This document shows, piece by piece, positions 27,496 through 37,207 of a DNA stretch of 64,000 nt (the stretch's first letter is position 1; each line of letters opens with the position of its first letter). The translations under genes and the position numbers were made by a program. Source of the DNA: Oculatella sp. LEGE 06141. Lineage in GTDB: Bacteria; Cyanobacteriota; Cyanobacteriia; Elainellales; Elainellaceae. The stretch lies in contig NZ_JADEWO010000034.1 in assembly GCF_015207605.1 (NCBI RefSeq), positions 1-64,000 on the forward strand, written 5' to 3'. The notes under the pieces were generated by a model. That model was not told where the DNA came from and searched no databases. It worked only from the letters and a program-made list of their open reading frames with translations.

Positions 27496-28719
27496 TTAAA
27501 CAGCACCCTTTAGCTCGAAGATGGTCTCGATCACCCGTTCAACGACGCGATCGGGAGTTGAGGCTCCTGAGGTAATACCCACCACAATGGCACCATCGGG
27601 CAACCACGGTTCCATCACTTCTAACGCCTGGTGCAACGGCTTATGCTCTACCCGATTTCCGGGGCCAATGCGTTCAGGGCTATCGATGTGGTAGGAGGGA
27701 ATGTTGTAATCGATCGCAATCTCTTGCAGATGGGTGGTGTTAGACGAGTTATAGCCACCGATCACCACCATCAAGTCTAGATGCTGTTTCACCAGGTCAA
27801 ACATGGCATCCTGGCGCTCTTGCGTCGCATCGCAAATGGTGTTGAAGCTGAGGAAATGCTGATTAAGAGCCGCTGGCCCATACTTCTTCATCATGGTGTG
27901 TTCAAACAGCTTGCCGATCTGTTCTGTTTCACCTTTGAGCATGGTGGTCTGGTTGGCAATTCCTACCCGTTCCAGGTCGCGGTCGGGATCAAACCCCGCC
28001 GAACAGGCAAGGCTAAATTTTGCCATGAACTCATCTCGACGCTGACGCTGTTCGGCGGCAGAACCACCTTCACGCAAAATGTAATCGCAGACGTACTGCG
28101 CCTCGGCCAGGTTCAGCACGATGAGATAAGTATCGGCAAACGAACTGGTGGCGATCGTCTCTTCGTGCTTATATTTACCGTGAATGATTGAGGTATAGCT
28201 GCCTTTTTTGTGCTTCTCAACCGTGTTCCAAACTTTAGACACCCAGGGGCAGGTCGTGTCAACAATCGTGCAGTCTTTGTCGTTCAGGAGCTGCATTTCT
28301 TGCACGCTGGCACCAAAGGCAGGCAAAATAACCACGTCGCCAGAGTCCACCACAGAGAAGTCTTTTTGCTCTGCATCCACCGGAATAAACCCAACCTGCA
28401 TCTCGCGTAGCTGCTGGTTAACCGAAGGATTATGAATAATTTCGTTTGTGATCCAGATCCGTTCAGTCGGGAAGTGCTGACGGGTTTCGTAGGCCATCGC
28501 CACCGCTCGTTCTACGCCCCAACAAAACCCAAAGGCTTCTGCTAAGCGAATTGTAACGTCACCACGCTGAAGCACATAGTTGTTGTCACGAATTTGCTGA
28601 ATCAGGCTGCTTTTATACTCAGAATCCATCAGTCCAGAGACAACGGCTTCGTGCCCAAACCCCTTACGATGATAATTTTGAGAGCTGTTGAGCGATCGCT
28701 TAAAGGCTTTCGTATCCAT
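27496..28719 (-). CDS. ispH: 4-hydroxy-3-methylbut-2-enyl diphosphate reductase
   Basis: A 407-residue [4Fe-4S] enzyme catalysing the last step of the MEP isoprenoid pathway, making IPP and DMAPP from HMBPP with electrons from ferredoxin. It is the long cyanobacterial/plastid form. Cluster cysteines are in [22 protein letters not shown] and [12 protein letters not shown]. The catalytic Glu and HMBPP-binding His residues lie in NEIIHNPSV and [10 protein letters not shown], and the C-terminal [17 protein letters not shown] is conserved. The N-terminus [20 protein letters not shown] is characteristic of the cyanobacterial group and fixes the start. Confidence 0.97.
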   Translation of the reverse strand: MDTKAFKRSLNSSQNYHRKGFGHEAVVSGLMDSEYKSSLIQQIRDNNYVLQRGDVTIRLAEAFGFCWGVERAVAMAYETRQHFPTERIWITNEIIHNPSVNQQLREMQVGFIPVDAEQKDFSVVDSGDVVILPAFGASVQEMQLLNDKDCTIVDTTCPWVSKVWNTVEKHKKGSYTSIIHGKYKHEETIATSSFADTYLIVLNLAEAQYVCDYILREGGSAAEQRQRRDEFMAKFSLACSAGFDPDRDLERVGIANQTTMLKGETEQIGKLFEHTMMKKYGPAALNQHFLSFNTICDATQERQDAMFDLVKQHLDLMVVIGGYNSSNTTHLQEIAIDYNIPSYHIDSPERIGPGNRVEHKPLHQALEVMEPWLPDGAIVVGITSGASTPDRVVERVIETIFELKGAV

Positions 28720-28810
28720 GCCTCATCCTAATCTGGTGAATCTTACCTTCAGACTATCAAAATCAGACCCGCAAAACATGCCGAGCCAGCATGCGGATTG
28801 AAATCAATGT

Positions 28811-29704
28811 CTATTCCTCGGCTTCTGCGTCTAGCGCCATCTGGCTGTACATTTGCAGCGCAGTCCGCCAGACGACATAGCCTTGTGGACTTAGATGTAA
28901 CCCATCGGTGCTAAAGTCCATCTGCATATTGCCGTTATCGTCTGCAAACAAGCCATAAAGATCGAGATAGTAGACCGACTCTTCCGCCGCCATCGCTTCT
29001 AAATCTTGGTTAAGAGCGCGAATTTTACGGTTAGGAATCGCCAACAGCCGCTCTCGCCCTTCCCAGGTAGCCTGTTCTGCCGCATGGGGCAAAATAGACT
29101 GCACCACAATGTGCGATCGGCGGTGGAAGGCTTTGAGATGGCGAATAATTTGCCGCTGGTTCTCTAGAATGTCTTCATCGGGTACACCCCGAATCAAATC
29201 ATTAATACCAATCATCACAAAGATGGCATCGGGTCTGGTGTCATCAAACAGCTCGAGCCGATGCAACAGACCTGCCGACGTTTCACCTGAGATGCCTTGA
29301 TTCAGCCAGGTATAACCTTTGGGCAACATGTCATAGGGAAACCAAAGGCTGATCGAGTCTCCTGCTAACACCGTCAGATGCTCGGGCTGCTGCTCGGCGA
29401 TCGCTTTCGCCTCTTGCTTGAGCAAATCCACCCACTGGTCATAACTGAGTTGATGACGAGGCCCGATCGCTGAGATGGCTACCGATGAGGCAGCAACATC
29501 AGAGACAGCCGCCTGCGTTGCCAGTGCCGAATCGGGCGGGGTAACGGCCAGATTGTCGTGCCGTAACATCACCAGCAGCAAAGATAGCAAAAAACAGTTA
29601 GCTGTTAAGGAAACTAAGATCCAGGTAGGTAGAGACCACAGATAGGTGGTCGGGATGTTGATTTTAAGGAAGTTAGGCGTAACTCTGAGACGGCGATCGC
29701 CCAT
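28811..29704 (-). CDS. Membrane-anchored SGNH/GDSL hydrolase
   Basis: A 297-residue lipase/esterase-like protein. A single hydrophobic helix near residues 25-48 anchors the protein, and the catalytic domain would be periplasmic. SGNH blocks are present in order: block I LAGDSISLW (nucleophile Ser), block II NQGISGETSAG (Gly), block III IMIGINDLIRG (Asn), and block V DGLHLSPQGY (Asp and His). Substrate cannot be named: thioesters, acetylated polysaccharide and lipid are all possible. ATG 29704 is chosen; an in-frame ATG at 29773 would add 23 residues. Confidence 0.87.
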   Translation of the reverse strand: MGDRRLRVTPNFLKINIPTTYLWSLPTWILVSLTANCFLLSLLLVMLRHDNLAVTPPDSALATQAAVSDVAASSVAISAIGPRHQLSYDQWVDLLKQEAKAIAEQQPEHLTVLAGDSISLWFPYDMLPKGYTWLNQGISGETSAGLLHRLELFDDTRPDAIFVMIGINDLIRGVPDEDILENQRQIIRHLKAFHRRSHIVVQSILPHAAEQATWEGRERLLAIPNRKIRALNQDLEAMAAEESVYYLDLYGLFADDNGNMQMDFSTDGLHLSPQGYVVWRTALQMYSQMALDAEAEE

Positions 29705-29785
29705 TTCAGTTACCGAACACTTGTGTTTCCATCTGTCAGAAACATAGTCTAGCAAAGGGGAGGCTGTGACCAAACCTTTTCGTAG

Positions 29786-29829
29786 ATTGAATCAAAAAAT
29801 ACAAGAAGCCAGTGAACTTCACTGGCTTC
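29786..29829 (-). terminator. Rho-independent terminator of amt
   Basis: GAAGCCAGTG (29805-29814) and CACTGGCTTC (29820-29829) form a perfect stem. Read on the minus strand it is followed by TTGTATTTTTT. It lies about 110 bases after the amt stop codon. Confidence 0.85.
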
Positions 29830-29936
29830 CATAACAGATCCTTATAGGCTAGACCCAGAGATTCTCAAAAGCGATGTAGTCAATATCACACCGCCTCAAC
29901 TAGTTCTCCCGGAGACAAAGCAGTAGGCCACTCCAA

Positions 29937-31469
29937 CTAGAGGTTACCTGCTACACCAGTAGAGCTGCTGCCTGGAACACCAGTGGGGCTACCAGCAACA
30001 CCGCTCGTGTCTTTCAAGAAACCGCTGTAGGCTTCCATGCCGTGCTCACCAATGTCTAGACCAATCAGCTCTTCTTCTTCAGTCACTCGGAGGCCAAAGG
30101 CGGCCTTGAGACCATACCAGAAGATGGTGCTTAGAACGACGGTGAATAAGCCAACCGTGAGAATTCCGAGGATTTGGGCAATGAGCTGAGTAACGCCACC
30201 GCCATAGAATAGGCCAGATTCTTGGTTGAACAAACCAACCGCCAGCGTTCCCCAAATCCCGCAGACCAGGTGAACCGACGTTGCACCAACCGGGTCATCA
30301 ATGCGGATGCTGTCAAAGAACAGAACAGAAAAGACAACGATGACACCAGCAATCAGGCCGATGATGACGGCACCCAGGTAAGAGACCCCAGCACAACCAG
30401 CCGTAATTCCTACCAGACCAGCCAAAATTCCGTTGATAATCATGGACAGGTCGGGCTTGCCAGAAATAATCCAGGCTGTAATCGTTGCAGCAATTCCACC
30501 TGCTGCTGCTGCGAGGTTGGTTGTCACAGCAATATAAGGAACAGCTGCATCTGCCGCCAACTCCGAGCCAGGGTTGAAGCCAAACCAGCCGATCCAGAGA
30601 ATGAGACACCCCAGGGTGGCAATGCTCATGTTGTGTCCTGGAATCGCGTTCGTTTGACCATCCTGATATTTGCCGATCCGAGGGCCAAGGATGGCGGCAC
30701 CCATCAGCGCTGACCACCCACCAACGGAGTGAACCACAGTAGAACCAGCAAAGTCGCTAAAAGCAGCACCGCCGAGGAATCCGATTTCGGACAGCATCCC
30801 GCCGCCCCAAACCCAATGTGCAGAAATAGGATAAGCAATTCCTGTGAGCAGGAGACTGAAAATAAGGAAGTCGATGAATTTGATTCGCTCTGCAACGGCA
30901 CCAGAAACGATGGTTGCGGCGGTACCTGCAAAAGCAGCCTGGAACAGGAAGAATACAGGAATGGTCAGCGTGCTTTCGCCTAAACCATAGGTTGCAGGAT
31001 CAGTGCTGCTGAGGAACCAGCCACCGCCACCGACAAAACCATTGCCCTGACCAAACATGAGCGAGAATCCGATCGCCCAAAAAGCGAGCGTAGCTAGGGC
31101 GAACACAATTAAGTTCTTGGCAAGGATGTTGACCGCATTCTTCTGACGACAGAAGCCAGCTTCTAACATGGCGAAGCCCGCATTCATGAAGATGACGAGA
31201 ATAGTGGCAACTAAAATCCAAATGTTGTCTAGAACAGCTTGGGTATCAAGCTCTGGAGCTGCTTCTTGTGCCGAAGCAGCTAAACTCCAAGCTCCGACAA
31301 TCATGACTGCCAGGGGAACACACGCTAACCAGCCACCAGAAAAGCTTGGAAAAACAGTCTTTACCCGTCGAAAGGCTGCTGTGATATTGGGTAAGTAGGC
31401 TGAACCCATCGAAGGCGATCGCCTACGCTTACTTCTCTTTTTCTTGAGCACTAGTTTGGACATCATCAC
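29937..31469 (-). CDS. amt: Ammonium transporter
   Basis: A 510-residue Amt/MEP/Rh channel protein that conducts ammonium across the membrane. A basic N-terminus and a signal-like hydrophobic stretch ending ASAQEA are followed by eleven transmembrane helices. Signatures include [20 protein letters not shown], the pore-lining [17 protein letters not shown] with the first pore His, and [16 protein letters not shown] with the second. The cytoplasmic C-terminal tail has [23 protein letters not shown], the region that docks PII (GlnK/GlnB). AAGGA lies upstream of three consecutive ATG codons. A GTA-N8-TAC NtcA-like box is 272 bases upstream. No glnB gene is adjacent. Confidence 0.97.
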   Translation of the reverse strand: MMMSKLVLKKKRSKRRRSPSMGSAYLPNITAAFRRVKTVFPSFSGGWLACVPLAVMIVGAWSLAASAQEAAPELDTQAVLDNIWILVATILVIFMNAGFAMLEAGFCRQKNAVNILAKNLIVFALATLAFWAIGFSLMFGQGNGFVGGGGWFLSSTDPATYGLGESTLTIPVFFLFQAAFAGTAATIVSGAVAERIKFIDFLIFSLLLTGIAYPISAHWVWGGGMLSEIGFLGGAAFSDFAGSTVVHSVGGWSALMGAAILGPRIGKYQDGQTNAIPGHNMSIATLGCLILWIGWFGFNPGSELAADAAVPYIAVTTNLAAAAGGIAATITAWIISGKPDLSMIINGILAGLVGITAGCAGVSYLGAVIIGLIAGVIVVFSVLFFDSIRIDDPVGATSVHLVCGIWGTLAVGLFNQESGLFYGGGVTQLIAQILGILTVGLFTVVLSTIFWYGLKAAFGLRVTEEEELIGLDIGEHGMEAYSGFLKDTSGVAGSPTGVPGSSSTGVAGNL

Positions 31470-32012
31470 TGGACGTTCCTTGAACGAATGAAGCTAATCA
31501 CAACAGCTCAGCGATCAAACGTCGCATAGAGCTGTACGGTTATGTGGATATTTAGGAGGAGCAATCAAGACGATGGAGTCAACCTCACTTAGGGAAGTTG
31601 ATGATAAGCGCCTATCTGTATTTCCAGCAATTTTACTCATACCTTAGAAGGCTTAGTTAAGCAATCGGGAAGTAGATGCCGAATAGTGTGAGTAAGAAAG
31701 GGAACATGAAGATTGCACCAATTCTGAGGTTGGTAATTCTGTATCTTAGAATACAATCAGGCATTCCCATACCCTAGAAGAGGCAAAATTCCTAGCTCCT
31801 GAGAGCTTTTACATCCCCTCAAATCGGGACATCCTTCCGTTACTAAACTTTAAAGAATTAACCAAAAAGGAACGACCCCAGGATTTCAAGGCTGTCGCGT
31901 CTGTCGGAAATCAGTGGTTGAGTAGCACTGAGTTATTTCTTCAACCAGAGCACCTGTCAAAAGCTCATCATGATGGAAAAGATTGCAACCATTTGAGAGA
32001 ATATTTGAAGTT
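31470..32012. other. amt upstream region with a possible 24-codon ORF
   Basis: About 540 bases separating amt from a repeat element. It contains an NtcA-like box at 31741-31754 and, reading rightwards, a tiny ORF (31573-31647, 24 codons) preceded by a perfect AGGAGGAG Shine-Dalgarno tract at 31554-31561, 11 bases before its ATG. No other gene is visible. Confidence 0.4.
31741..31754 (-). promoter_or_regulatory. NtcA-like binding box upstream of amt
   Basis: GTATCTTAGAATAC matches the NtcA consensus GTA-N8-TAC exactly. amt starts 272 bases away on the minus strand. A -10 hexamer of TAN3T type at the usual 22-base distance is not evident, so direct NtcA activation is an inference from the consensus and the target gene's nature. 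Confidence 0.5.
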
Positions 32013-32165
32013 AAGGGGATGTTTGAAAAGTTATCAAATGTCTCCTGTAAGGGCGTAATAGTTGGCAAATAGCCCCAAGAGATTGCCCATAGCCCAACAC
32101 CCGCAGGAGCTGCTACGCTTCTATGGGTATCGAGCTACAAATTAGACCTTTAACGCATCCTCTTA
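32013..32165 (+). repeat. MITE-like element, family 1, copy A
   Basis: About 150 bases beginning AAGGGGATGTTTGAAAAG and ending ACGCATCCTCTT, i.e. imperfect terminal inverted repeats. The internal sequence TATCAAATGTCTCCTGTAAG is identical to that of the copy at 56745-56887. No coding capacity. Confidence 0.8.
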
Positions 32166-32332
32166 GACCTGGATTCCCTTTGTCTTCTTGCAAGGAAATG
32201 GAATTGAGTTCTGAAGCTTAAGTGACCGTTGAAAAGGGAAATTCAGAGGGAACAACCTGTTATTTAGAAATCAGCTCTCAAACGGAGTTCTCAGTTTCTA
32301 ACTATCAGTTTTAGAGACAGCTTTGTCGCTAC

Positions 32333-32698
32333 TTACGAGCTGTAAACCGTTTCATCTTCCTTGCGCCAGGCTGGATCAACCATACAAATAAATATCAGCG
32401 GTTCTGAACCACAGTTATGAATAAACTGCTTTGCCTCTGGCGGTATATAAATAGCGTCTCCTGCTTCAACTCGCTGCATTTCATCATCAATATGCATATC
32501 GCCCATGCCGCTCAAGATGTAATAAACTTCGGATGTTTTCAGAGAATGAACGATCGAGGTTTGTCCAACCGGAACAATGGCATGGGCAAGGCTATAGCGT
32601 AGCGCTAGCGGCTGTTTTTCTGGATGAAGCAGTTCGCGCAGTAGGGTTCCGTCGCCGGCAACAAATTCTTCACAGTCGTTTAGCTTACGAATCAGCAT
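32333..32698 (-). CDS. Cupin-domain protein
   Basis: A 121-residue single-domain cupin with a small beta barrel. The two cupin motifs are visible: AIVPVGQTSIVHSLKTSEVYYILSGMGDMHI (motif 1, with the second His replaced: H-x3-T-x-E) and GDAIYIPPEAKQFIHNCG (motif 2, His). A metal site is therefore plausible but incomplete. Members of this group act as sugar isomerases, dioxygenases or ligand sensors; there is no basis to choose. ATG 32698 is preferred over the GTG at 32713. It is flanked by repeat elements on both sides. Confidence 0.85.
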   Translation of the reverse strand: MLIRKLNDCEEFVAGDGTLLRELLHPEKQPLALRYSLAHAIVPVGQTSIVHSLKTSEVYYILSGMGDMHIDDEMQRVEAGDAIYIPPEAKQFIHNCGSEPLIFICMVDPAWRKEDETVYSS

Positions 32699-32775
32699 GA
32701 GCGTGAAGCGCACAAATTCAATGAGACGATTTTACGGTATATCCGCAGTTATGAGAATACAACTCTTACCCATTT

Positions 32776-32958
32776 AAGCGGATGTTTGCAGAGTATCAAA
32801 TGTGCTGTATTTCCCCCTAAATTCTCCAACATTGGGGAACGTCCGAACCGATTCTGTTTCAGAGTCCTTCAGAATTGCGTAGGTGGGGTTTAGCACCTGC
32901 GGAAAGCCAGGAAAGAGGGGGGTTTGAGTGGCAATCGGTACTTTTAAAGCATCCGCCA
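32776..32958 (+). repeat. MITE-like element, family 2, copy E
   Basis: Terminal inverted repeats GCGGATGTTTGCAGAGTATC and (right end, complement) GCGGATGCTTTAAAAGTAC enclose about 183 bases. The interior includes a TTGGGGAACGTCCGAACCG segment shared with copies at 33688 and 46300. Non-coding. Confidence 0.72.
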
Positions 32959-33074
32959 GGGGCTACTAGCACGGCTCCGCCAATTAACAGCAACAGCATG
33001 AAGGTTAACCCTTGTTTGGGGACACTGCGATCGCCATCAAAAGCAGCGTTTCAGCATCAAACAAGCGGTTTAGA

Positions 33075-33395
33075 TCAGGTAAATGAATCCATCTGTCTAG
33101 ACACGCTATACCCCGGTGCGGATTGATAATCTAAACAGCCGATCGCCTCTTCAGATAACGCTTTCATCGGATGGACAGGGCATTTTAGATGATAGTCTCG
33201 CGTGAAATATTGACAGCCAGCGCAGGGAATTGAGTGCATTTGTTTCGCCTTCGCCAAACCATCTCGAACCGCAGACCAAACACTCCACAATGCTGTTAGC
33301 ACCAGTGTCCATGCTACGAGAAAACAGAGGGGCACTAAGACAGGCTGAATCAACTGGATACACCAGTAGAGCGCACGAAAAAAAGCTGATATCAC
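33075..33395 (-). CDS. Small Cys-rich membrane protein, conserved type
   Basis: A 106-residue protein with one or two hydrophobic helices (residues about 10-45) followed by a compact Cys/His motif: IPCAGCQYFTRDYHLKCPVHP and a later GCLDY. The arrangement C-x2-C-x10-C-x2-H-P then Cys looks like a metal or iron-sulfur site at the membrane. I recognise the pattern as a conserved cyanobacterial hypothetical protein, but no function is known. It starts with GTG 33395. The last 15 residues (SAPGYSVSRQMDSFT) are dissimilar and may come from neighbouring repeat sequence. Confidence 0.7.
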   Translation of the reverse strand: MISAFFRALYWCIQLIQPVLVPLCFLVAWTLVLTALWSVWSAVRDGLAKAKQMHSIPCAGCQYFTRDYHLKCPVHPMKALSEEAIGCLDYQSAPGYSVSRQMDSFT

Positions 33396-33687
33396 AATAA
33401 TAATTCTCGTTGGCGTTAGCGATCTAAACCAACCACGATAGTAGAATTTATCCAGACTAATTTCGTTTCTTTAAAGGTCATTGCAAAAATCAACCAAACG
33501 AAATACTCGATCGCCAGTGTTTATTTCTCTGCTCAACCGTTTTGAACTCAATCTGTCTTCCCCTGGTGAGGTGAATCAGTTGGGGGAGGTTTTGTTGGCG
33601 TGTTGATCGTAATGTAAAGCAAAACAGTCAACACTGAATTAATGGCAACAGTGACATGGTGCAGGTGGGCATTCTGCATTACATCCA
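33396..33687. other. Intergenic, nothing supported
   Basis: About 290 AT-rich bases between the small membrane protein gene and a MITE-like element. Short in-frame openings exist, but none has a ribosome site or recognisable product. Confidence 0.4.
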
Positions 33688-33896
33688 AGAGGGTGACTGC
33701 AATGTAGCAAACCTGCTGCATTCGCCCCTTCACTCCCTCAATTCTGGAGGACTTCCGACCCCGTTCTGGTTAAGATCCCCGTTCGGCTGGGGGCGCAGGT
33801 CGAAAGCCCAAAATCGGGAGCATGGTGCTTGCGGCAAGCCAGCAAAGGGCACAATTTGGGTGACACTCAGCCCATTTAAAGCGTCCCCTCAAACAG
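33688..33896 (+). repeat. MITE-like element, family 2, copy F (degenerate)
   Basis: The left end AGAGGGTGACTGCAATGTAGCAAAC aligns with the left end of the 46300 copy (AGAGGATGTCTGAAAAGTATCAAAC), and the right end is CATTTAAAGCGTCCCCTC. The interior GGACTTCCGACCCCG and CCGTTCGGCTG are shared with the other family 2 copies. About 209 bases, non-coding. Confidence 0.65.
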
Positions 33897-34061
33897 AATT
33901 TTCGACTATACATTCAACCGCACCGCTCTAAACGTTGCCTTTTGAGGAGTTAGCAAAGTGGTGCAACATTATACCTTCTGCTGCTTCGGGGTTGGTTGAG
34001 TTAGCGATCGCTCCAATGCTTCAAACCAACCGTTGTTACACCGTTCGATTTCGAGGATCTA

Positions 34062-35012
34062 ATGCCACTTCATCAAAGTTCTGGTCATTGGCGCTTGGGG
34101 TTAACCCTGGCCTTGGCAACAGCATCCTTATGGGGAGTGCTACCGATCGCCTTGAAGGTTGTGCTTCAAGCGGTGGATGTTTATACCGTCACCTGGTTCC
34201 GCTTCCTGGTATCGTTTGGCTTGTTAGCCATTTATCTGGTCGGTCGAGGACAGTTTCCAAGCTGGCAAAAGCTGCGATCGTCACGGTTAGATTTACTGGC
34301 GATCGCCACTCTTTGTCTGGCAGTCAACTATTTGTTTTACCTCAAAGGGTTAGACAACACCTCCCCCACCAATTCCCAGGTCATCATTCAGCTTGCCCCC
34401 GTATTTATGGGCTTGGGCGGACTCGCTATTTTTAGAGAGCGCTACACCGTGCCACAGTGGATCGGGTTAGGCGCAATGACAGCCGGAATGACCCTGTTCT
34501 TTAACGACCAACTGCAAGCCCTGGTAAACGCATCCACTCAATATTTAGTAGGGACTGGAATTTTGGTGCTGGCCGCCCTGTTTTGGGCAGTGTATGCACT
34601 GGCACAAAAACAATTGCTGCAACAACTCTCGTCAACGGCCATCATGCTGGTAATTTATGGCGGTAGCGCATTGCTGTTTAGCCCCTCTGCCTCTCCTCAG
34701 CAACTCCTGACCTTAACACCGTTGCAGTGGGGGATGCTGATCTTCAGCGGGTTTAACACCTTCTTAGCCTATGGCGCGTTTGCCGAAGCGCTCGATCACT
34801 GGGAAGCCTCGCGGGTAAGTGCCGTACTGGCTCTCACGCCTATCGTTACGTTGACATCGATCGTCGTGGTGTCGTCGGTGCTGCCAACCTTGCTGGCTCC
34901 AGAACAGATCACCCTCCTTGGCATTGCGGGGGCAGCTCTGGTGGTTTGCGGCTCATTGGCGATCTCGCTCGGCAAAAACCAGGCGATCGCACAAAGCAGC
35001 TTTCCCGAATAA
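34062..35012 (+). CDS. EamA/DMT-family transporter
   Basis: A 316-residue ten-helix protein of the drug/metabolite transporter superfamily with two EamA repeats. Repeat 1 (about residues 10-140) has LATASLWGVLPIALKVVLQAVD and LKGLDNTSPTNSQVIIQLAPVF; repeat 2 (150-300) has GTGILVLAALFWAVYALAQKQLL and LDHWEASRVSAVLALTPIVT. Such exporters move amino acids, purines or other metabolites; the substrate is unknown. The N-terminus is preceded by a repeat element, and no operon partner is evident. Confidence 0.92.
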   Translation: MPLHQSSGHWRLGLTLALATASLWGVLPIALKVVLQAVDVYTVTWFRFLVSFGLLAIYLVGRGQFPSWQKLRSSRLDLLAIATLCLAVNYLFYLKGLDNTSPTNSQVIIQLAPVFMGLGGLAIFRERYTVPQWIGLGAMTAGMTLFFNDQLQALVNASTQYLVGTGILVLAALFWAVYALAQKQLLQQLSSTAIMLVIYGGSALLFSPSASPQQLLTLTPLQWGMLIFSGFNTFLAYGAFAEALDHWEASRVSAVLALTPIVTLTSIVVVSSVLPTLLAPEQITLLGIAGAALVVCGSLAISLGKNQAIAQSSFPE

Positions 35013-35183
35013 CCCCTCTCACCCTAAAATGCGAGAGTGCCTTATGAACAGATGCTTCAAGTCACGCTAGAATCGTAAAAAGATCTAAAGTCCGAGCGGA
35101 AAACCGGGGTTTTGTGGGATGATATCCCAGGTAATCCCCAGTTTTTGTACTCAAGAATACAGGAAGAATACAGGAAGCAAGCT

Positions 35184-35819
35184 ATGGCACTTCAACTCGG
35201 CGATACAGTACCTAACTTTACTCAAAAGTCCAGCGACGGCGAAATCAACTTTTACGATTGGGCTGGTGACAGTTGGGTCATTTTGTTTTCTCACCCCGCA
35301 GACTATACCCCTGTGTGCACCACAGAACTGGGTGAAGTGGCAAAACTCAAGCCTGAATTTGACAAGCGGAATGCAAAGGCGATCGCGCTTAGCGTCGATG
35401 ACGTGGACTCTCACAAAGGGTGGATTGGTGACATCGAAGAAACCCAAAGCACCTCGTTGAACTATCCCATCCTGGCCGACGACGACAAGCAAGTGTCTGA
35501 TCTGTACGGCATGATTCACCCAAACGCCAACGCCAAAGTGACCGTTCGGTCTGTGTTTGTTATCGACCCCAACAAAAAACTGCGCCTAACACTCACCTAT
35601 CCCCCCAGCACAGGTCGTAACTTTGACGAGATCTTGCGCGTGATCGACTCGTTGCAGTTAACCGACAACTATGGCGTAGCAACCCCCGCCAACTGGCAAG
35701 ATGGAGAAGACGTTGTGGTTGTTCCGTCCATCCCAACGGAAGAAGCCAAGCAGAAGTTTCCGAAGGGAGTGACCGAAGTTAAGCCTTATCTGCGGATGAC
35801 GCCTCAGCCCAACAAATAA
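35184..35819 (+). CDS. 1-Cys peroxiredoxin (Prx6 type)
   Basis: A 211-residue thiol peroxidase that reduces hydrogen peroxide and alkyl hydroperoxides. The peroxidatic Cys45 lies in HPADYTPVCTTELGEVAKL; there is no other Cys in the protein, so it is a true 1-Cys enzyme needing an external reductant. The C-terminal PxxTE-like dimer arm (VVVVPSIPTEEAKQKFPKGV) is typical of Prx6. I start at ATG 35184, preceded by AGGAAG, because the family begins M-x-L-x-L-G-D. Upstream an 11-base sequence is tandemly duplicated (about 35153-35174). A terminator follows. Confidence 0.95.
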   Translation: MALQLGDTVPNFTQKSSDGEINFYDWAGDSWVILFSHPADYTPVCTTELGEVAKLKPEFDKRNAKAIALSVDDVDSHKGWIGDIEETQSTSLNYPILADDDKQVSDLYGMIHPNANAKVTVRSVFVIDPNKKLRLTLTYPPSTGRNFDEILRVIDSLQLTDNYGVATPANWQDGEDVVVVPSIPTEEAKQKFPKGVTEVKPYLRMTPQPNK

Positions 35820-35853
35820 GCAGGCTGTGACAGCTTCGTTTTCAGTCAGTTAG

Positions 35854-35888
35854 CCCCTCTTTCCGCAACCGAAAGAGGGGTTAGTTTT
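35854..35888 (+). terminator. Rho-independent terminator after the peroxiredoxin gene
   Basis: CCCCTCTTTC (35854-35863) and GAAAGAGGGG (35871-35880) form a perfect 10-bp stem around a seven-base loop, followed by TTAGTTTTGG. Confidence 0.85.
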
Positions 35889-35916
35889 GGTTGAATATCC
35901 CTCTTTATGCTGTTCC

Positions 35917-36066
35917 AGGATGTTTGAAACGTTTAATTTGTAGCCCGATATGTGTACGTGGCATCCCTGGAGGCAAGCAAGCGACGGGCAATACGGCTGG
36001 ATCTATTTCAAGGGCTACCTGCCGAATGCTACGCCCTGAGGCGATAATTCAACTGTTCAAGCAGCC
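35917..36066 (-). repeat. MITE-like element, family 1, copy C (inverted)
   Basis: This interval is the reverse complement of the family 1 repeat. AGGATGTTTGAAACGTTTAATTTGTAGCCCGAT, split here by substitutions, corresponds to the right end of the 56745 copy, and CTATTTCAAGGGCTACCTGC plus CGAATGCTACGCCCT correspond to its interior. It is more diverged in the middle. About 150 bases, non-coding. Confidence 0.7.
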
Positions 36067-36193
36067 TTTGACAGTTGAATTCTTTTGACAGAGACACCAT
36101 CAGGTATTAGGACTCAGAATAAAGAAACAGTGCTTAAAAGAACCATACGAAGGTTCTAGAATTTGGGCAGGGAAAGAATGTAGGAAAGTCAGC

Positions 36194-37177
36194 ATGGATA
36201 TTAAAGATGGATTTGTGGGAACGGTTGGCAACACCCCGCTGATTCGGTTAAACAGCATCTGTGACGAAACGGGCTGCGAAATCTTGGGAAAAGCTGAGTT
36301 CCTCAATCCAGGAGGATCGGTGAAAGATCGGGCTGCCTTGTACATCATCAAAGAGGCCGAAGAAAAGGGCTTACTGAAGCCAGGTGGCACTGTGGTTGAA
36401 GGAACAGCCGGTAACACGGGGATTGGGCTGGCGCATATTTGCAACGCCAAAGGCTACAAGTGCCTCATTATCATTCCAGAGACCCAATCGCAGGAAAAAA
36501 TGGACATGCTGCGAACATTGGGTGCCGAAGTTCGTCCAGTTCCGGCAGTTCCCTATCGTGATCCCAACAATTATGTGAAGCTGTCTGGCAGAATTGCTTC
36601 AGAATTAGACAACGCTATTTGGGCGAATCAGTTTGATAATTTGGCCAATCGGCAGGCTCACTACGAAACAACAGGACCCGAAATTTGGCAGCAGACGGGG
36701 GGCAAGGTAGATGCCTGGGTTGCCGCAACGGGTACTGGCGGAACGTATGCCGGGGTTGCCATGTTGCTGAAGGAGAAAAATCCTCAGGTGAAGTGCGTGG
36801 TGGCCGACCCCATGGGAAGCGGGCTGTATAGCTATATCAAGACGGGGGAAGTCAACATTACAGGCAACTCCATTACAGAAGGCATTGGTAATAGCCGCAT
36901 TACAGCCAATATGGAGGGCGTTCCCATCGATGATGCCATTCAAGTTGAAGATCCAGAAGCCATTCGCTTAATTTATAAACTGCTCTACAAAGATGGGCTG
37001 TTTATGGGTGGATCGGTTGGTATCAATGTGGGTGCGGCTGTAGCGTTAGCCAAACAAATGGGGCCAGGGCATACGATCGTTACAGTGTTGTGTGATAGTG
37101 GCACCCGCTACCAGTCTCGTCTGTTCAATCAAGACTGGTTGGCAGAGAAAGGGCTGCTGCCCGCTGAAATGAAGTGA
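36194..37177 (+). CDS. cysK: Cysteine synthase A (O-acetylserine sulfhydrylase)
   Basis: A 327-residue PLP enzyme that makes cysteine from O-acetylserine and sulfide. The PLP Lys is Lys44 in LNPGGSVKDRAA. The substrate loop is EGTAGNTGIGLA, the phosphate-binding glycine loop is GTGGTYAG, and the C-terminal VLCDSGTRYQSRLFN contains the Ser that contacts PLP N1. The N-terminal VGNTPLIRLNS is typical. The slightly unusual T-A-G-N-T (instead of T-S-G-N-T) places it in a cyanobacterial subgroup. A 2Fe-2S protein gene follows 30 bases later and may be co-transcribed. Confidence 0.94.
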   Translation: MDIKDGFVGTVGNTPLIRLNSICDETGCEILGKAEFLNPGGSVKDRAALYIIKEAEEKGLLKPGGTVVEGTAGNTGIGLAHICNAKGYKCLIIIPETQSQEKMDMLRTLGAEVRPVPAVPYRDPNNYVKLSGRIASELDNAIWANQFDNLANRQAHYETTGPEIWQQTGGKVDAWVAATGTGGTYAGVAMLLKEKNPQVKCVVADPMGSGLYSYIKTGEVNITGNSITEGIGNSRITANMEGVPIDDAIQVEDPEAIRLIYKLLYKDGLFMGGSVGINVGAAVALAKQMGPGHTIVTVLCDSGTRYQSRLFNQDWLAEKGLLPAEMK

Positions 37178-37207
37178 TAAGCAAAGGGCGATCGCTCCTT
37201 AACGGTT

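Noticed and set aside
30222-30713. A 163-codon open frame on the plus strand
   Set aside because: It is antisense to the conserved amt coding sequence, and its translation is rich in Asn/Gln/Asp with no recognisable fold.
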